A stretch of DNA of 64,000 nucleotides from Symsagittifera roscoffensis. Taxonomy: Eukaryota; Xenacoelomorpha; Acoela; Convolutidae. The notes below the pieces were generated by a model, which worked only from the letters and a program-made list of their open reading frames with translations, made no database searches and had not been told where the DNA came from. The position numbers and the translations under genes are program-made. The stretch is taken from the NCBI RefSeq assembly GCF_963678635.1, contig NC_087071.1:40999797-41063796 (forward strand). Reading direction: 5' to 3'. This document shows, one piece after another, positions 1 through 17,801 of the stretch (the stretch's first letter is position 1; each line of letters begins with the position of its first letter).

Positions 1-1065
1 TCACTTTCTTTTTTTTGTCTGCTAGCTTGCACTGCTATTTTCATGCTGTATCGCCTCTGTGTATCAAAAGGGCATCAGCCTGTCGGGTCGGGTGGCTTCT
101 CCATGGATCTTTTAGATCCACGTGAATCAACTTGATTGGCAGCTAATACATGGCCTCAGTTTAGATTGACACTAAGCGGGGGTTCACAAATATTTTGAAT
201 TAATTTATAGTTTAATGAATTTAAGGAGTATGATGCATTAGTCATCAGAACTTTTTTCAGTGATTAATTTTATTAAATTGCTTTTGAACTTAATAAAAAC
301 AAATACTGAATTTCTGCAACCATACTCAGCGTGAAAAGAAAAGTTCAATGGAGCGACATGATATGTAAAAAAGTTCATTACTACAATAATTTTGATCGAA
401 TTACTAATTCTGATCGCCGCGCCATTTCATAGCGATAGACTGTAATCGCAATAGACTGTATTACGTTGCTAAGCATTGGTTAGAAAGGTTTTCGTAATCA
501 GATCTATAAACAAAGCTGGATGTTTTCGAAAAAACCTGCTGAGACCAGATTTTTGATCCGTTTTTCAGAAAAAAGCGAAATGTTTGTGCTCAGGCAGTTT
601 CTTTTATAAAGACAAATTACGAAGTTTGAATTACACTTTTTGACGGATTTTTTAAAAATCATGAATGTAGCGAATACTCTATTCAGTTCCTAATAATTTT
701 TTGTTTTTTTAAAGGAAAAAAGGCTCAAATTTGAATTTTGGAGTATGACTTTTGGAGTATTAGTTCAGTTCATTTTCTTTAACAAAAGAAGACAAATGCC
801 ACTAGAGAACAGCAAATCAGTAAGAGTCACACAAAAACATGATCGACTTCTAGTATTAAAAGTGGTTTGTATTTTCAGAATTAAGTGCGGAAAAAATAGA
901 TCGATATAGTTTTCTCGATGTTAATTAATTTTTATACGCTGGTGATTAGTAAGCGTTATCAAACCGGAATATAGACATTTTTTTCCAGGTTTATAGCTAG
1001 TTATTAGAATTCTTTGGTTCATCAAATTAAAAGTCAGAGTTGTGGCAGAGAGCTAACGCACCTGT
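1..1065. other. AT-rich DNA with no recognised gene
   Basis: I see no open frame with recognisable protein content and no clear tandem repeat here. The first ~180 bases are more GC-balanced than the rest. They adjoin the 3' side of the minus-strand retroelement, so they could be more of that element, but I cannot show this. Confidence 0.5.
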
Positions 1066-4000
1066 CTAAAAAAATCTATCCAAAAATTTAACAAAGAAAA
1101 ATCGAACATTACGAGGCCGAACTGTGCACTGAATAGGCGCACAATTTTGCTCATTAGAGAAAGTGCTCGTTAGAGAAACGCAGGGAAAGTGACTGCTAGG
1201 TTTTCCCCATGCCTTCATGGCATGTTTAACCGACTCGACTGCTCTGTCTGCCATTTCATTTGGCCTTGGGTGGTATGTTATTTCTTTTTGAGTACTCCCT
1301 TGTATCAAGCTTTGAAGTAATCGCTCACAAATTCGTGTTCCTTTTTATAGTTCACAGCTTTTTTTACTGCTTTGCTATTGCTTTGGTTCTGCTTTTTGAT
1401 GATGGTCAAAGACTCTTGACAAATATTTTTGACTGTTTGAGTAGTTCTGTCATTGAAAGGTAATACTTCGATCCAACCACTTTCTTCGTCAATACCAACC
1501 ATTCTGTTTCCTTTTTTTTGTGCAGAGTCCATATGTTGCGCAGACTCCATACGGATTCGTTGCGATGCGTCTGTCTCTGGCCACTGTTTTCCCATGCGAT
1601 GGAATTCGACAGACCTTGCATCTTGAGACATGTCGTGTCAGCCACCAAAAAACCATTTTCAGCGCCATTTCGGTTGCTTGTCCTGCTGCATGAGTCTTGT
1701 CGGCATCAACCATAACTTGTCACTTGATTTTCGATAGTATGAAAGGTATCACTCCCCTGTAGCTGACGTCTTTTTGTGTTGTCAATATTTCAGATTCGTT
1801 CTTGATGTGAGATTCAACTTCTGAGACTTTCCTACATCACCGATCTGTATACGTTTGAAGACGTCCTGAAATGATCGAGATTAGAGATTGTTTTTTTTGT
1901 CGATCAGCTTGATTGTCTGCGTGTCTCGAAGAAGATGTTCATCTGAAATAAACAGATTTTGCTCTTTTGGTGTCTGGTCGTCAAAAGGCAGTCTGCTCAG
2001 AGCATCCGCATATGATCATCTGTTTCAGTAACAACTGTTTCAGCCGAGTGAACACAAATACGATTGTCAAAGCTTCTTGTTCTATGTTGGATTAATTGCG
2101 CTCAGCTGATTATAGCATCCTTTAAAAGTACCTCACTGGATGTCCTTCTTGTGAGAGAACCCCGCCAACTGCATGCTCAGAAGTCACAGCCACTCAATTG
2201 TCTCGGAACTAGAATTGGACAACTGGTTCTGAGCAAATTTCTGTTGGATGTTCTAAAATTTCTAAAAGCATTTTTTATTCTGATCGTTCCATAAAACTCT
2301 TGGCTCCGTAAATCAATAAGGGAGACAACCTTGCTGGCAATGTTGCGAATCATTCGTCCATAGATGTTTACCAGTCCAAAAAGTGGTTGAAAATCTTTAT
2401 GGTTCAATGTGTTTTTGCAGAAGTCATGGATCCGGAAATCAATGAGGGAGACAGCCTTGCTGGCATTGTTGCGGTTCATTCGTCCGTAGATGTTTGCCAG
2501 TTCAAAAAATGGTCGAAAATCTTGTGGTTCAGGGGTAATTTCGTTAAGCTTCTCAATAAGCTTATCACCAGGCTTGATTCCATCAGCTGAAAATGAATAG
2601 ACTAAAAACAAAACAGTTGTGGGTATTTGATCTCATTGATGATAAACTTATCTTCTCAGAGTTGTTGTACCTTTTTTCGCTTTACTCGCACGCGTGATGT
2701 TCTAAAGACAAGCAGATCGCCTTGAAAGATAATCAAGCCTTTGGTTCCCTTGAGTGTGTTCTCCGAGCTGTTTTCAAATATCGAGGAGGAGTTTTCATCC
2801 CTTGAGGTAGTCGAAACATCTTGAGCAGACCCTGTCGAGTATACCGCGAACACCCATTTTGACTCATCATTCACTTCGAAGGCAAACGTCTAAGAGATAC
2901 TTCAAAAAAACCTGAGTCGACTTAATTCAAATAAAGGTGCTTCCATTACCGGTAACTTGCTGTTTTTGACTATTATTTTGCTATTGAGGTCATTTTTCTA
3001 GTCGGCACAAAGTCTGAGACCAAGTATTTTTCTTTCTCCGCAACACAACTGATGATGGCACATAAGTGATGCATTGGTAACTCCTTCGGGATGCAATGGC
3101 TCGAGAATCCCGGTCTGCCCATGTCCTTAGCTCTGCTTTTACTGACTCTTGCATCGACATCGGATTTTTGCAAGCCTTGCAAAAAAAGGTAGCGCTCCAG
3201 GCTTCAATTTCACCTGAACCTTGTCTCCTTTGACTATCGGCAATGACTCTGAGTGCCAGTATCGAGTAGTAGATTGGTAAGAGATCGTTTACCAGGAGTC
3301 CAAAACCCTTGTTCGATTGCACAAAGACCGGGGGTAGCTTTGGGTAATTTCGACCATTCCAAGTCAGGTCACAAACTGTTGTTCCTTTGAAGTAGATTTT
3401 GTGTCCATCGTACTGTCTCAGAGACCGAGCAGTTCCATATGGAGTAGGTCTTCAAAGCTTCTCCCAGATGCTTGAAGATATCACTGTTGTATCAGAACCT
3501 GTGTCCTGTTAAATCTTTTCAAACTGTGTCATCAACGACGAAATTTTCCCGTGCAGCGGCGATTATGATATGACTTGATGCAAAAAAGCTTCTTTGCTGA
3601 GTGTCGTTCTCAGATATTACTCATTCCCCCTCATAAAACTGACCCCCCATCAGTATGATGGTTCACTCTCTCATTTAATCTACTTTCAACTGTCTTGTTG
3701 TCACTTAACTTACTCTGACATTTTTTTGCATAGTTCTATCTTACCACATGAGCTATTTTTCTTACCCCTTGAAGATTTGTCACTATGAGATTTATCCCAA
3801 CAGTTCTAACCTTAGCTTTGCAAGCTTTTTAAAAAAGTTTCATGGATGTCTTTTTGTTGATTTAGAAGTATATGCAGGTTTTTTGAAAATAATTTTGGAG
3901 TTCCAAGCCAAAAGCTGTGCAAAGCTAAGGTGCAAAGCAAAGCTGTGCAATGCTGTGCCTGATCGCTAAACGTTTAATAAATTTCATATCAATTAGACGC

Positions 4001-4280
4001 CGTCGGACTCACCTTGAATCTAAACAGTCGATATGAACAAAGTTTGGTCGGCAACAACCACATTTCTCGGGGTCTGCAGTAGTCTCGTACCAAAATGTGG
4101 ATCTCAATGAGGTTTTTGTTTGCGAAACAAGACTCCCGAACTTAATGAATGCTTGAAGTCTACATTGGTCGAGGGAGAGAATATTGGTTGGAAGGTCTGC
4201 GGGGTTCGTTCCATTTAAATCCTTGTCAACTTTCTTCTCTGAGCGTGCTCCCATAAGGAAAGCAGTCAGCCAATCCATTG
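1066..4280 (-). mobile_element. Decayed Ty3/Gypsy-like LTR retroelement (fossil)
   Basis: This is a fossil of a pol-bearing retroelement lying on the minus strand. The low-coordinate end (about 1066-1310) encodes an integrase-like stretch with YHPRPNE followed by DRAVESVKHAM, matching the conserved C-terminal integrase-core pattern (YHP..N...ER.V...K). The middle (about 2177-2611) encodes peptides with F.LVNIYGRMIRN and ASKVVSLIDL. These resemble the reverse-transcriptase thumb/connection motif (FLGL.NYYGRFI.N.A....PL..L) of Ty3/Gypsy elements. Shorter hydrophilic pieces at about 2656-3322 and 4009-4278 may be upstream pol or gag, the last with a Cys/His cluster near its end. The order integrase, then RT, then possible gag with rising coordinates is right for a minus-strand element. 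It is broken in many places and looks old. I did not find flanking LTRs, so the ends are approximate. BEL/Pao is the main alternative family. Confidence 0.65.
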
Positions 4281-5339
4281 CCTCTTCAGGTTTTAAAAGA
4301 TCTAAGGAATTTTTAGCCTTATTCGTTTGAAGTTTTCAGTCTGGACACCACTTTTTTGGATCGGTGCAAGACGAAAAATTTTCTATGAAGGTTTTTTGAC
4401 ATCAATTTTTTTGATAACTTACCAGAAATTTAGTTGGTATTTATAGTTGTTATCAGTGGGAACAATATACGTAAAAACAAGGTAAGTAATTAGGGATAAT
4501 TATCTTTTTTGTTCACGTGTTCCTAGTTTTGGTATATTAATGTTTAGGAAATCTTCCTTAAAAAGAAAAAAAAATTGATCGATCAGTTAGGATGAAAATG
4601 TTTAGTTCTAACGACCTATTAAAAATAACCCTCTGCTCTTTTTTCCTTTTCTGTTCAACTATGCAAGCAAATATAAAATATTTTAGACCCTGTCCTTTGC
4701 ACAATTTGTATTTCTCAAAATGCAATAAATCATCCGTTTTTGGTGAACTCTGTGCACACAACCATCCTCACGCACCTATGAACAAACTTTTTTACCCTCT
4801 TTTTTATGGATAAAGAGAAATGACCAATTTAGCCACATTTCAGATGGGAATGATTTTGCCTGTTGGAACATGCTTAACACAAGCGCGCTTGCGCTTTCTC
4901 ATCATAGGTGATTGTTCAAAGCGAGCATAAAACAGACCATAATGTCTAAGTTAGCAGTCCTTATTCTACAAGAATTTCAGAGTTTATGACGCTCGCGGAA
5001 TGCAAAAGTATATACTAACAGTGAAGAACCTTATTAAAAAACTGAACAGCTAACGAAAAAATTGCGTTTTTCTTGTCAAAAAATCCCAAAACAACCGCTG
5101 AAAGCTTATAACTGTTTTGAGCTTGAGATAATTTTTGAACTTGAAATACACGAATTTCAAAGAAGCCTGAAAGACACATACCAAAAAAGATTCTGCTGTC
5201 GATATTGATTAAAGAATGAAAATATCTTATGGGTCGAACAATAGTGGAGCTCAAAAATTTATCTTTTACTTACAAACAATTTTTAAGGATCAATTCAGAA
5301 CACAGTAGGCCCCGTGATTGTAATTACAAAAGATAATTG
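4281..5339. other. AT-rich intergenic DNA, no gene seen
   Basis: Short open frames occur on both strands (for example plus 4592-4813 and minus 5015-5254). None has a recognisable motif, and they are T-run-rich chance frames. No tandem repeat of note is visible. Confidence 0.5.
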
Positions 5340-5542
5340 GGCTCTTTTTCCTTTTCCCCCCACCTGCAAATTTTTACATTTGAAGTTAATGTTCACATTG
5401 ATCGATTGTCATGCAAACTGACATGTAAACTAATTAGGCCATGACAAACACATTTGGTTTTCATAATTAACCTTCTAAAACCACTCGTTAGACCATAAAA
5501 ATAATGTGTTTGAGTGCGGTGGGGGGAAAAGGAAAAAGAGCC
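5340..5542. repeat. 203-bp segment bounded by a 25-bp perfect inverted repeat
   Basis: Bases 5340-5364 (starting GGCTCTTTTTCC) are the exact reverse complement of 5518-5542, with a 153-bp spacer. A shorter nested pair, CAAACACATT near 5445 and AATGTGTTTG near 5503-5512, lies inside. The arrangement could be a small MITE or a hairpin. No convincing target-site duplication is visible. Confidence 0.6.
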
Positions 5543-6070
5543 GATATTTGATTGCGGCCGGCGAGATGTTAACGGAATCTTTTTGCATTTTGAGTTTAGG
5601 TTTGAAATGGAGCAGGCCGTAACAAACTGCACCATGTATTTTCTGTTGAATGTTGAAAGTTTAAGATTGATTTGTCTCCTACATTTTTGTAATACACTAA
5701 CCTAAATAAACAGAAACGTGTTTTAGGTTTCAAGCTTTATTCATTTTGTCCGGATAATTTAAACCAGCACTATATTGCTGTTAACGTACAACAATAGTGT
5801 ACTCACATTGTTTCAACCAAGACGTAATCTTGTGGACTAAGGTTTAAAATAACCTCTGGTTTGTCGTTTCTTTTCGACGAATTTTGACAAAGCTTTTGAA
5901 AATGAACGTGATATCATCCTTGGACTTAGATACTTTTTGGTCAGACTTTCGAGGAAATATATATTTGTGCTTGGGTCTTTTTGGACAAATTTCGACTTTT
6001 TAAATTAAAATTCGTGACATAATTTTTAATTACAACTTGAATCGTATTGTTGTCTTGAGCTTAAATTTCG
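5513..6070 (+). repeat. Dispersed repeat, copy A (partner in intron 2)
   Basis: Two blocks here match DNA in intron 2 of the protease-like gene. Block 1 is about 5555-5630 (with AACGGAATCTTTTT and GAAATGGAGCAGGCCGT) and matches about 8790-8850. Block 2 is about 5777-6070 (with GTTAACGTACAACAATAGTG and GGTTTAAAATAACCTCTG) and matches about 8392-8690. The blocks run in the opposite order in the two copies (1-2 here, 2-1 in the intron). That suggests a tandem or circularly permuted source element. Identity is roughly 75-85% by eye, so the insertions are not recent. The family is unknown. Confidence 0.65.
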
Positions 6071-6170
6071 AAATACTTTTCATCTGTGATCCAGTTTAAT
6101 TTAAAGTTTGTCAATTTTGTTGACTTGTTTTCGGTTGCACGTGTGCTGTGGTGTGAATGGTTTCAATAAT

Positions 6171-6752
6171 ATTACGAGGCCAAATTGTGCATTTTCTGAA
6201 TTTTCAGCGGATTCCGCAACAAGACGAAATCAGATGTGTTGCGGAATTCGCAACCTTGCTACTTTTTTAATCTTCTTCAAAATCGCTCCAAAAACTTGCA
6301 AATTTTCGGAATCCGCAACACGTTTTGTGGAGTTCTTGAACAAATCAAAATATGTTTGTGAAAAACATTTGAGCTTCCGTGGAACCCGTAAATTTAAGTG
6401 GAATCTGCGAAGTGTGAGCAGAATCCGCAAGTTGTAAGCGGATTCCGCAAAATGTAAGCTGAATCCGCAAATTGTCAGCGTATTCCTCATGAACTTGCAG
6501 AATCCACCTACGTTTGGGGAATCCACCTAACTTGCGGAGACTGGAACAATTATCTATGTTTGCTCGTTGCGGAATCCACAACAAAACCAATGTGCCGATA
6601 AAATTTTCGTTACAGGTATTTGTCCGCGGAATCCACGGAAATTTTGAAACTGGAATCCACTTATTTTTGGAACATGTTTAAAGTCTTGTCTTTGTAACCC
6701 AGGAATATACATACACACACGCGCACAAATTTCCAGTACACAGCCTCGTAAT
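6171..6752. mobile_element. Non-autonomous DNA-transposon-like element with 10-bp TIRs
   Basis: The element begins ATTACGAGGC (6171-6180) and ends with its exact reverse complement GCCTCGTAAT (6743-6752). This fits a short-TIR MITE of about 582 bp. If the terminal AT is not part of the TIR, it could be a 2-bp AT target duplication. The interior carries several near-copies of AATCCGCAA, including a tandem 20-bp repeat at 6382-6535. No transposase is encoded. The same terminal motif with several adjacent bases, ATTACGAGGCC..A.TGTGCA, also occurs at 1108-1127, so a second end or fragment of this family lies inside the retroelement fossil. Confidence 0.5.
6382..6535. repeat. Imperfect 20-bp tandem repeat inside the TIR element
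   Basis: About seven to eight units of roughly 20 bp sit in tandem, each around an AATCCGCAA/ATTCCGCAA core followed by a variable GT-AAGC-like half. Related cores occur singly from about 6205 to 6660. The repeat lies wholly within the TIR-bounded element, so it probably travels with it. Confidence 0.65.
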
Positions 6753-7338
6753 GAAAAATGTTTTTTTTTCAGTCGAACAAGTTTTTTGAGGGCTTTAATC
6801 CGCAGCTGTTTGGCCTCTAACCTAATTTTTCCTGATCGTGATTGAGAAAAATTGTCACACGTATCAGGTCAGTTTTTGAAAACCTATTTGACTTGAAGGT
6901 TCTAGCCAACGATACGCATTTTTTTCTTTTGATATTGGCTCAATCAAAACTAAAACTTCTTTAAACTTTATTGCTTAAAGTTCATCTCTGTTCAAAATAA
7001 TTATATTTGACTACCAAATCTCAGGCAAAAGAACGAAATTATGAAATTTGTCATTGACTGCTGTTTCATCAAAGGAAACCGGTTTTAAAACCTAATGAAG
7101 TATAATTGATGGCTAATCTTGTGAATTTGTCAAGTTAATACGAATAGTTTCTAATCTATCTGTTACTACGGCTCTCGACATTTTTGTGAATCAACGATAA
7201 CATATGGTTTTCTGCTGAGTTTGCGATCCGATTTGCCAGCAAATTTGGAGTCACAGTAGTTGTTAGACGTTGTTTACAGCGTTTGAATGAAAATCTGAAT
7301 AAAACACATTTCATATTTTGTCAACAAGCTTTGATGAA
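6753..7338. other. AT-rich DNA upstream of the protease-like gene
   Basis: No open frame or repeat stands out. This interval presumably holds the upstream regulatory region of the gene starting at 7390, but I recognise no specific binding site. Confidence 0.4.
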
Positions 7339-7340
7339 CG

Positions 7341-7352
7341 TATTTAAATAAA
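7341..7352 (+). promoter_or_regulatory. Possible TATA box of the S1-like gene
   Basis: TATTTAAATAAA lies about 45 bases upstream of the start ATG at 7390. If it is the TATA element, transcription would start near 7370-7380 and leave a very short 5' leader. This is inferred from position and composition only. In DNA this AT-rich such strings arise often by chance. Confidence 0.3.
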
Positions 7353-7389
7353 AGAGTGGTAAATACATAAACTCGAATTACTTGCTACA

Positions 7390-14109
<6,720 letters not shown>

Positions 14110-15290
14110 TAACAAGATTGTCGTGGATAATTATGTTGCGTAATATTATCTGTTTGTCGAAGAAATTGTTACAAGTATTTTGCAATATTGATTAATTTAG
14201 TTTTATACCGATGAGTTATAGCTGGAAATATAATTTTTCGAAATTTAATATAATTTTTCGAACTTTTTTCTAGTTTTCCTATTTCAGTGGGCTTATAAAT
14301 CATGAAAACAAATTTCACTTAGGTAAATTTTGATTTTTATTAGAGTTGGCTGATTTTTCAATTAGCTGAGATGTTGAATGGTAAATTTGACTGTTTTACT
14401 TGTAATATCAGAGTTTTTCATCAAATTAACAATTTTTTGTTCGCCGGAGAACGTGAACAAACGAAGCAAAAATAAACGGAACCATTCTGGAGATTAAAAA
14501 AGGCATGCCTTAGATAAACAGAAACTATGATAAATTGAGAAAAAAAAAAAATAGAAAAAGGTGCAGACTGACGTTTTTTAGCAAGTTTTGCATGCAAAAT
14601 TGAAATTTAAGGTGACTTTGAGACATCCTTTCTAGTCTGAAAATTGAGTTTGCCCTTTCTTAAATAATTTTCGTCAATTCCAGTTTTTTGCAACTCTCTA
14701 TAATTGAACAAAATGATGATGTTTAAATAATATCAAAACAATGCTGACCTAAAATAAAAAATTTCTTGGTCAATGGCGAATAACAATCGATGCGATCAGT
14801 TAAAATTATGCATTATTCTTTAAAGCCGATCAAAAACAACTTCAGAAAAAAATTTCTTTCGTTTATTTGTTATTTATTTTAGTTTTCTCCCTTTGATCCT
14901 GGCGCAGCCTCAAGTTCCCAGTCCTAACGAAGTAGACCATCTCCAACCCCCTCCCCCACATACGGAGTACCCCTTACCTCTCCCCTTATTTGACATGAGT
15001 ATTTGAAGCTATTCCTCTGAGCCACCATTTTCCCCCTTTTTATGCCATTCGTAACAAAACTAACGAATTATCTCTTCCTTCAATTCTAAGCTTACCCCGG
15101 AACAGATTTCTTCGAACAAGTAATTCGAATGTATTCTTCCAACTAATCATTCGCACTCAGATTTAGAAACGGAGGTAACAAAATTAATTATGATTCAAAA
15201 CGTTATAACCACTTTTTCAATCTAAAGATATCTAACAATTCACTAGCATTTAAAGCAATAACAAACACTAAGATACAATTAAGTAGCACC
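14110..15290. other. 3' flank of the S1-like gene; intergenic
   Basis: The likely 3' UTR starts after TGA at 14107-14109. AATAAA at 14471-14476 is a candidate polyadenylation signal, although AT-rich DNA makes this weak. A pyrimidine-rich block with several CCCC runs lies at about 14885-15050. No gene is seen. Confidence 0.4.
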
Positions 15291-16229
15291 ATTTCTACAC
15301 TACGAGTGCAAAGTCTAGAAAAAATATATTTCACAACAGACCGGCCATTATGAAAACTTTGGTTGAGAAATAATGTCAAGCAACTGTTTTACGGAAAAAA
15401 TGCAAAGCATACAGTTCCATACTAATCCATAGAAGACAAAAATTGTTGGAAAAATTTGATTAGCTTGTTTCCAGCAGCGGACTCCCTTTTGGAAATATGA
15501 GTAGCTTTCTTTTTGAAGTTGTAAAATCAAAGTTTTTCCTATAAATGTAAACTTACGACAAGAATTTTTACCATCGCTGAAACTTTTTTTACGTCATCAG
15601 TGTCGCAGAATGAATTTCATGTTGAGGAATGCCAAGATAGTACAACTATTGGAATTTAGGCAGTATTATAAGAAACGAGTGTTTTTTTTTATATTGTAAT
15701 GAGGATTCTAATTTGAACAAAAACATCAAAAGTTGAAAGCCGTCGCCTGTTTTTATGGGCTTAGATAATTTTATGTGAAATCGAAAAATAATAGAAATAT
15801 AAACTCTGAATAAATAAACTCGGAAAATTTTCTTTTATTTTTCGATTTCACATAAAAACATCTATGCCCATAAAAACAGGCCACGATTTTCATTTTTTAA
15901 TGTTTTCGTTCAAATTAGCATCCTCATTACAAAATACAAAAAAAACTTTATTTTTTATAATACTGCCTAAATTCCAATAGTTGAACTATCTTGCGTTTCC
16001 TCAACACAAAATTTATTCTGCGATAGTGGTGACCTAAAAAAATGTTTCAGTCGATGGTAAAAACTCTTGTCGTTAATACATTTAAAGTAAAAAGAATTGT
16101 TTCACAACTTCAAAATACTTGTATATATATGTAAAATTCTGTATAAAAAATTATCTGTTTAGATATATATAGTTTTTTAAATATACATATCTATAAACAT
16201 ATATATTCATATAAAAGTAGTGTAGAAAT
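15291..16229. mobile_element. Foldback (long inverted repeat) element
   Basis: The arm at 15511-15798 is an imperfect reverse complement of 15829-16116, with a spacer of about 30 bases. Matched blocks include GTGAAATCGAAAAATAATAG against its complement in the right arm, and CCCATAAAAACAGGC in the right arm against the left. Outside the arms, ATTTCTACACTAC (15291-15303) is exactly complementary to 16217-16229, which suggests the true termini. The arms are roughly 80-85% identical. Nothing is coded. It could be a foldback MITE, or a source of long hairpin RNA if transcribed. Confidence 0.65.
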
Positions 16230-16232
16230 ACG

Positions 16233-17185
16233 ACACTGGGTTCGGTAGGAGGATGATCCTTACAGGGATAGTTGGGTAGAGATGGTCCCTAATGATCCCT
16301 ATGTAAAGCCAATGCTCCCTATATACACCTGATGATCCCCACGTATGGCTAATGATCTTTGCGTAAAACCAATGATTTCCTCTGCATAACTTATGATTCC
16401 TATGTAATTAAAATGATGTATGACTAATGATCCCCATGTTTAACTAAAGATTCCCATGTATCAGCAAGAGTCCCTATTAGTAATTAATGACCATGTGTAA
16501 TAAAATTGATCCCTAATGATTACTATGTGAAAATAACAAAGTTTGCGTATAGCAAATGATCCCTACAGATAACTAACGAGCGCTTTATTTAACTAATGAT
16601 TCCTATGTATAACCATTGATCCCCATCTACAAGTAATGATCCCTACGCACAACTAATTAATCCTGCGTATAACTTGTGACCACGGTGTAGAAATGTAAAC
16701 CCTATGTATAACTTTTGATCTCCACATATAACCAATGAGCTAACGGTATCTGTTTGCAGCTAATGAACACAATTTTTATGTAACGATCTTTTTGTATAAC
16801 GAATGATCTTGATGTATAACTCCAGATCCCTAGTTGAAACGAATGATCCCTTTGTGTACCTAACGGACCCTATGCATAACCAATTAACTCTCTAGTTAGC
16901 CCTTGATCTCTATAAATAAGTTATGATCAAATACTTTACAAATTGATCTTCCATATGTGTCAAATTATCCCAATGTTTAAATGTAATTTTAATTATTTTT
17001 ATTTATATCTAATGATCTCCATGAAGGTCTTTTGATCCCCTTATCTTTTTAATGATATTTTTATGTAAAAAGTTCTCAATCTGAAAATTTGTACAGTCCA
17101 GTTTCTGATGGATTTATTTTTCCCAAAGAGATCCCAATTTGAAACTTCATACCAATTGATCCCAAGCTGAAGTTTTAATGGCAAT
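16233..17185. repeat. Degenerate ~20-22-bp tandem repeat
   Basis: Roughly 40 diverged units share a core like TAATGATCCCTATGTATAAC. Units vary by substitutions and small indels, and the array fades out after about 17180. The high divergence indicates an old minisatellite no longer being homogenised. It starts directly at the outer end of the foldback element. Confidence 0.75.
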
Positions 17186-17308
17186 GACTCCAATGTTATT
17201 TTGTGTAGAATGAAAACAAGTTCAGATATTACGTAGAGTGATTTTTTTTGTCCACCAATGAAGCTGTTATTTACATGCAATGCAAAAATTCAATTTTCAA
17301 TGCTCCAG

Positions 17309-17504
17309 AGATAGCTAACCAGATAGATAGATACCTAGAAAAATCGATAGCTAGATAGATCGAGCGAGAAAGAGAGAGAGAGAGAGAAGAGATCTAGACA
17401 GGGAGAGAGAGGAGATAAACAGATAAGGGACGGAGAGAGAGGAGAGAGAGAGAGAGAGAGAGAGGGACGGAGAGAGAAAGAGAGAAAGAGAGAAAGGAAG
17501 GAGG

Positions 17505-17551
<47 letters not shown>

Positions 17552-17583
17552 AATAGAGCGAGGGAGAGGGAGGAGAGAGAAAC

Positions 17584-17620
<37 letters not shown>

Positions 17621-17758
17621 AGAGAGAGAGAGAGAGAGAGAGAGAAGGAAGGAGAACCAGAGGAGAGAGATAAAAAGATAGAAAGATAGATAGATATATA
17701 GATAGATAGAGAGAGAGAAAGAAAAAAGAGAAGAAAGAGAAGAAAGAAAGATTTAGTT

Positions 17759-17793
<35 letters not shown>

Positions 17794-17801
17794 AAGAGAG
17801 A
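17309..17801. repeat. GA/GATA-rich microsatellite tract
   Basis: This is purine-only DNA dominated by (GA)n, with GATA/AGAT runs at both ends and AAAG/GGGA interruptions. It directly precedes copy 1 of the 3.4-kb duplication. An equivalent GA tract precedes copy 2 after the assembly gap. Confidence 0.9.
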
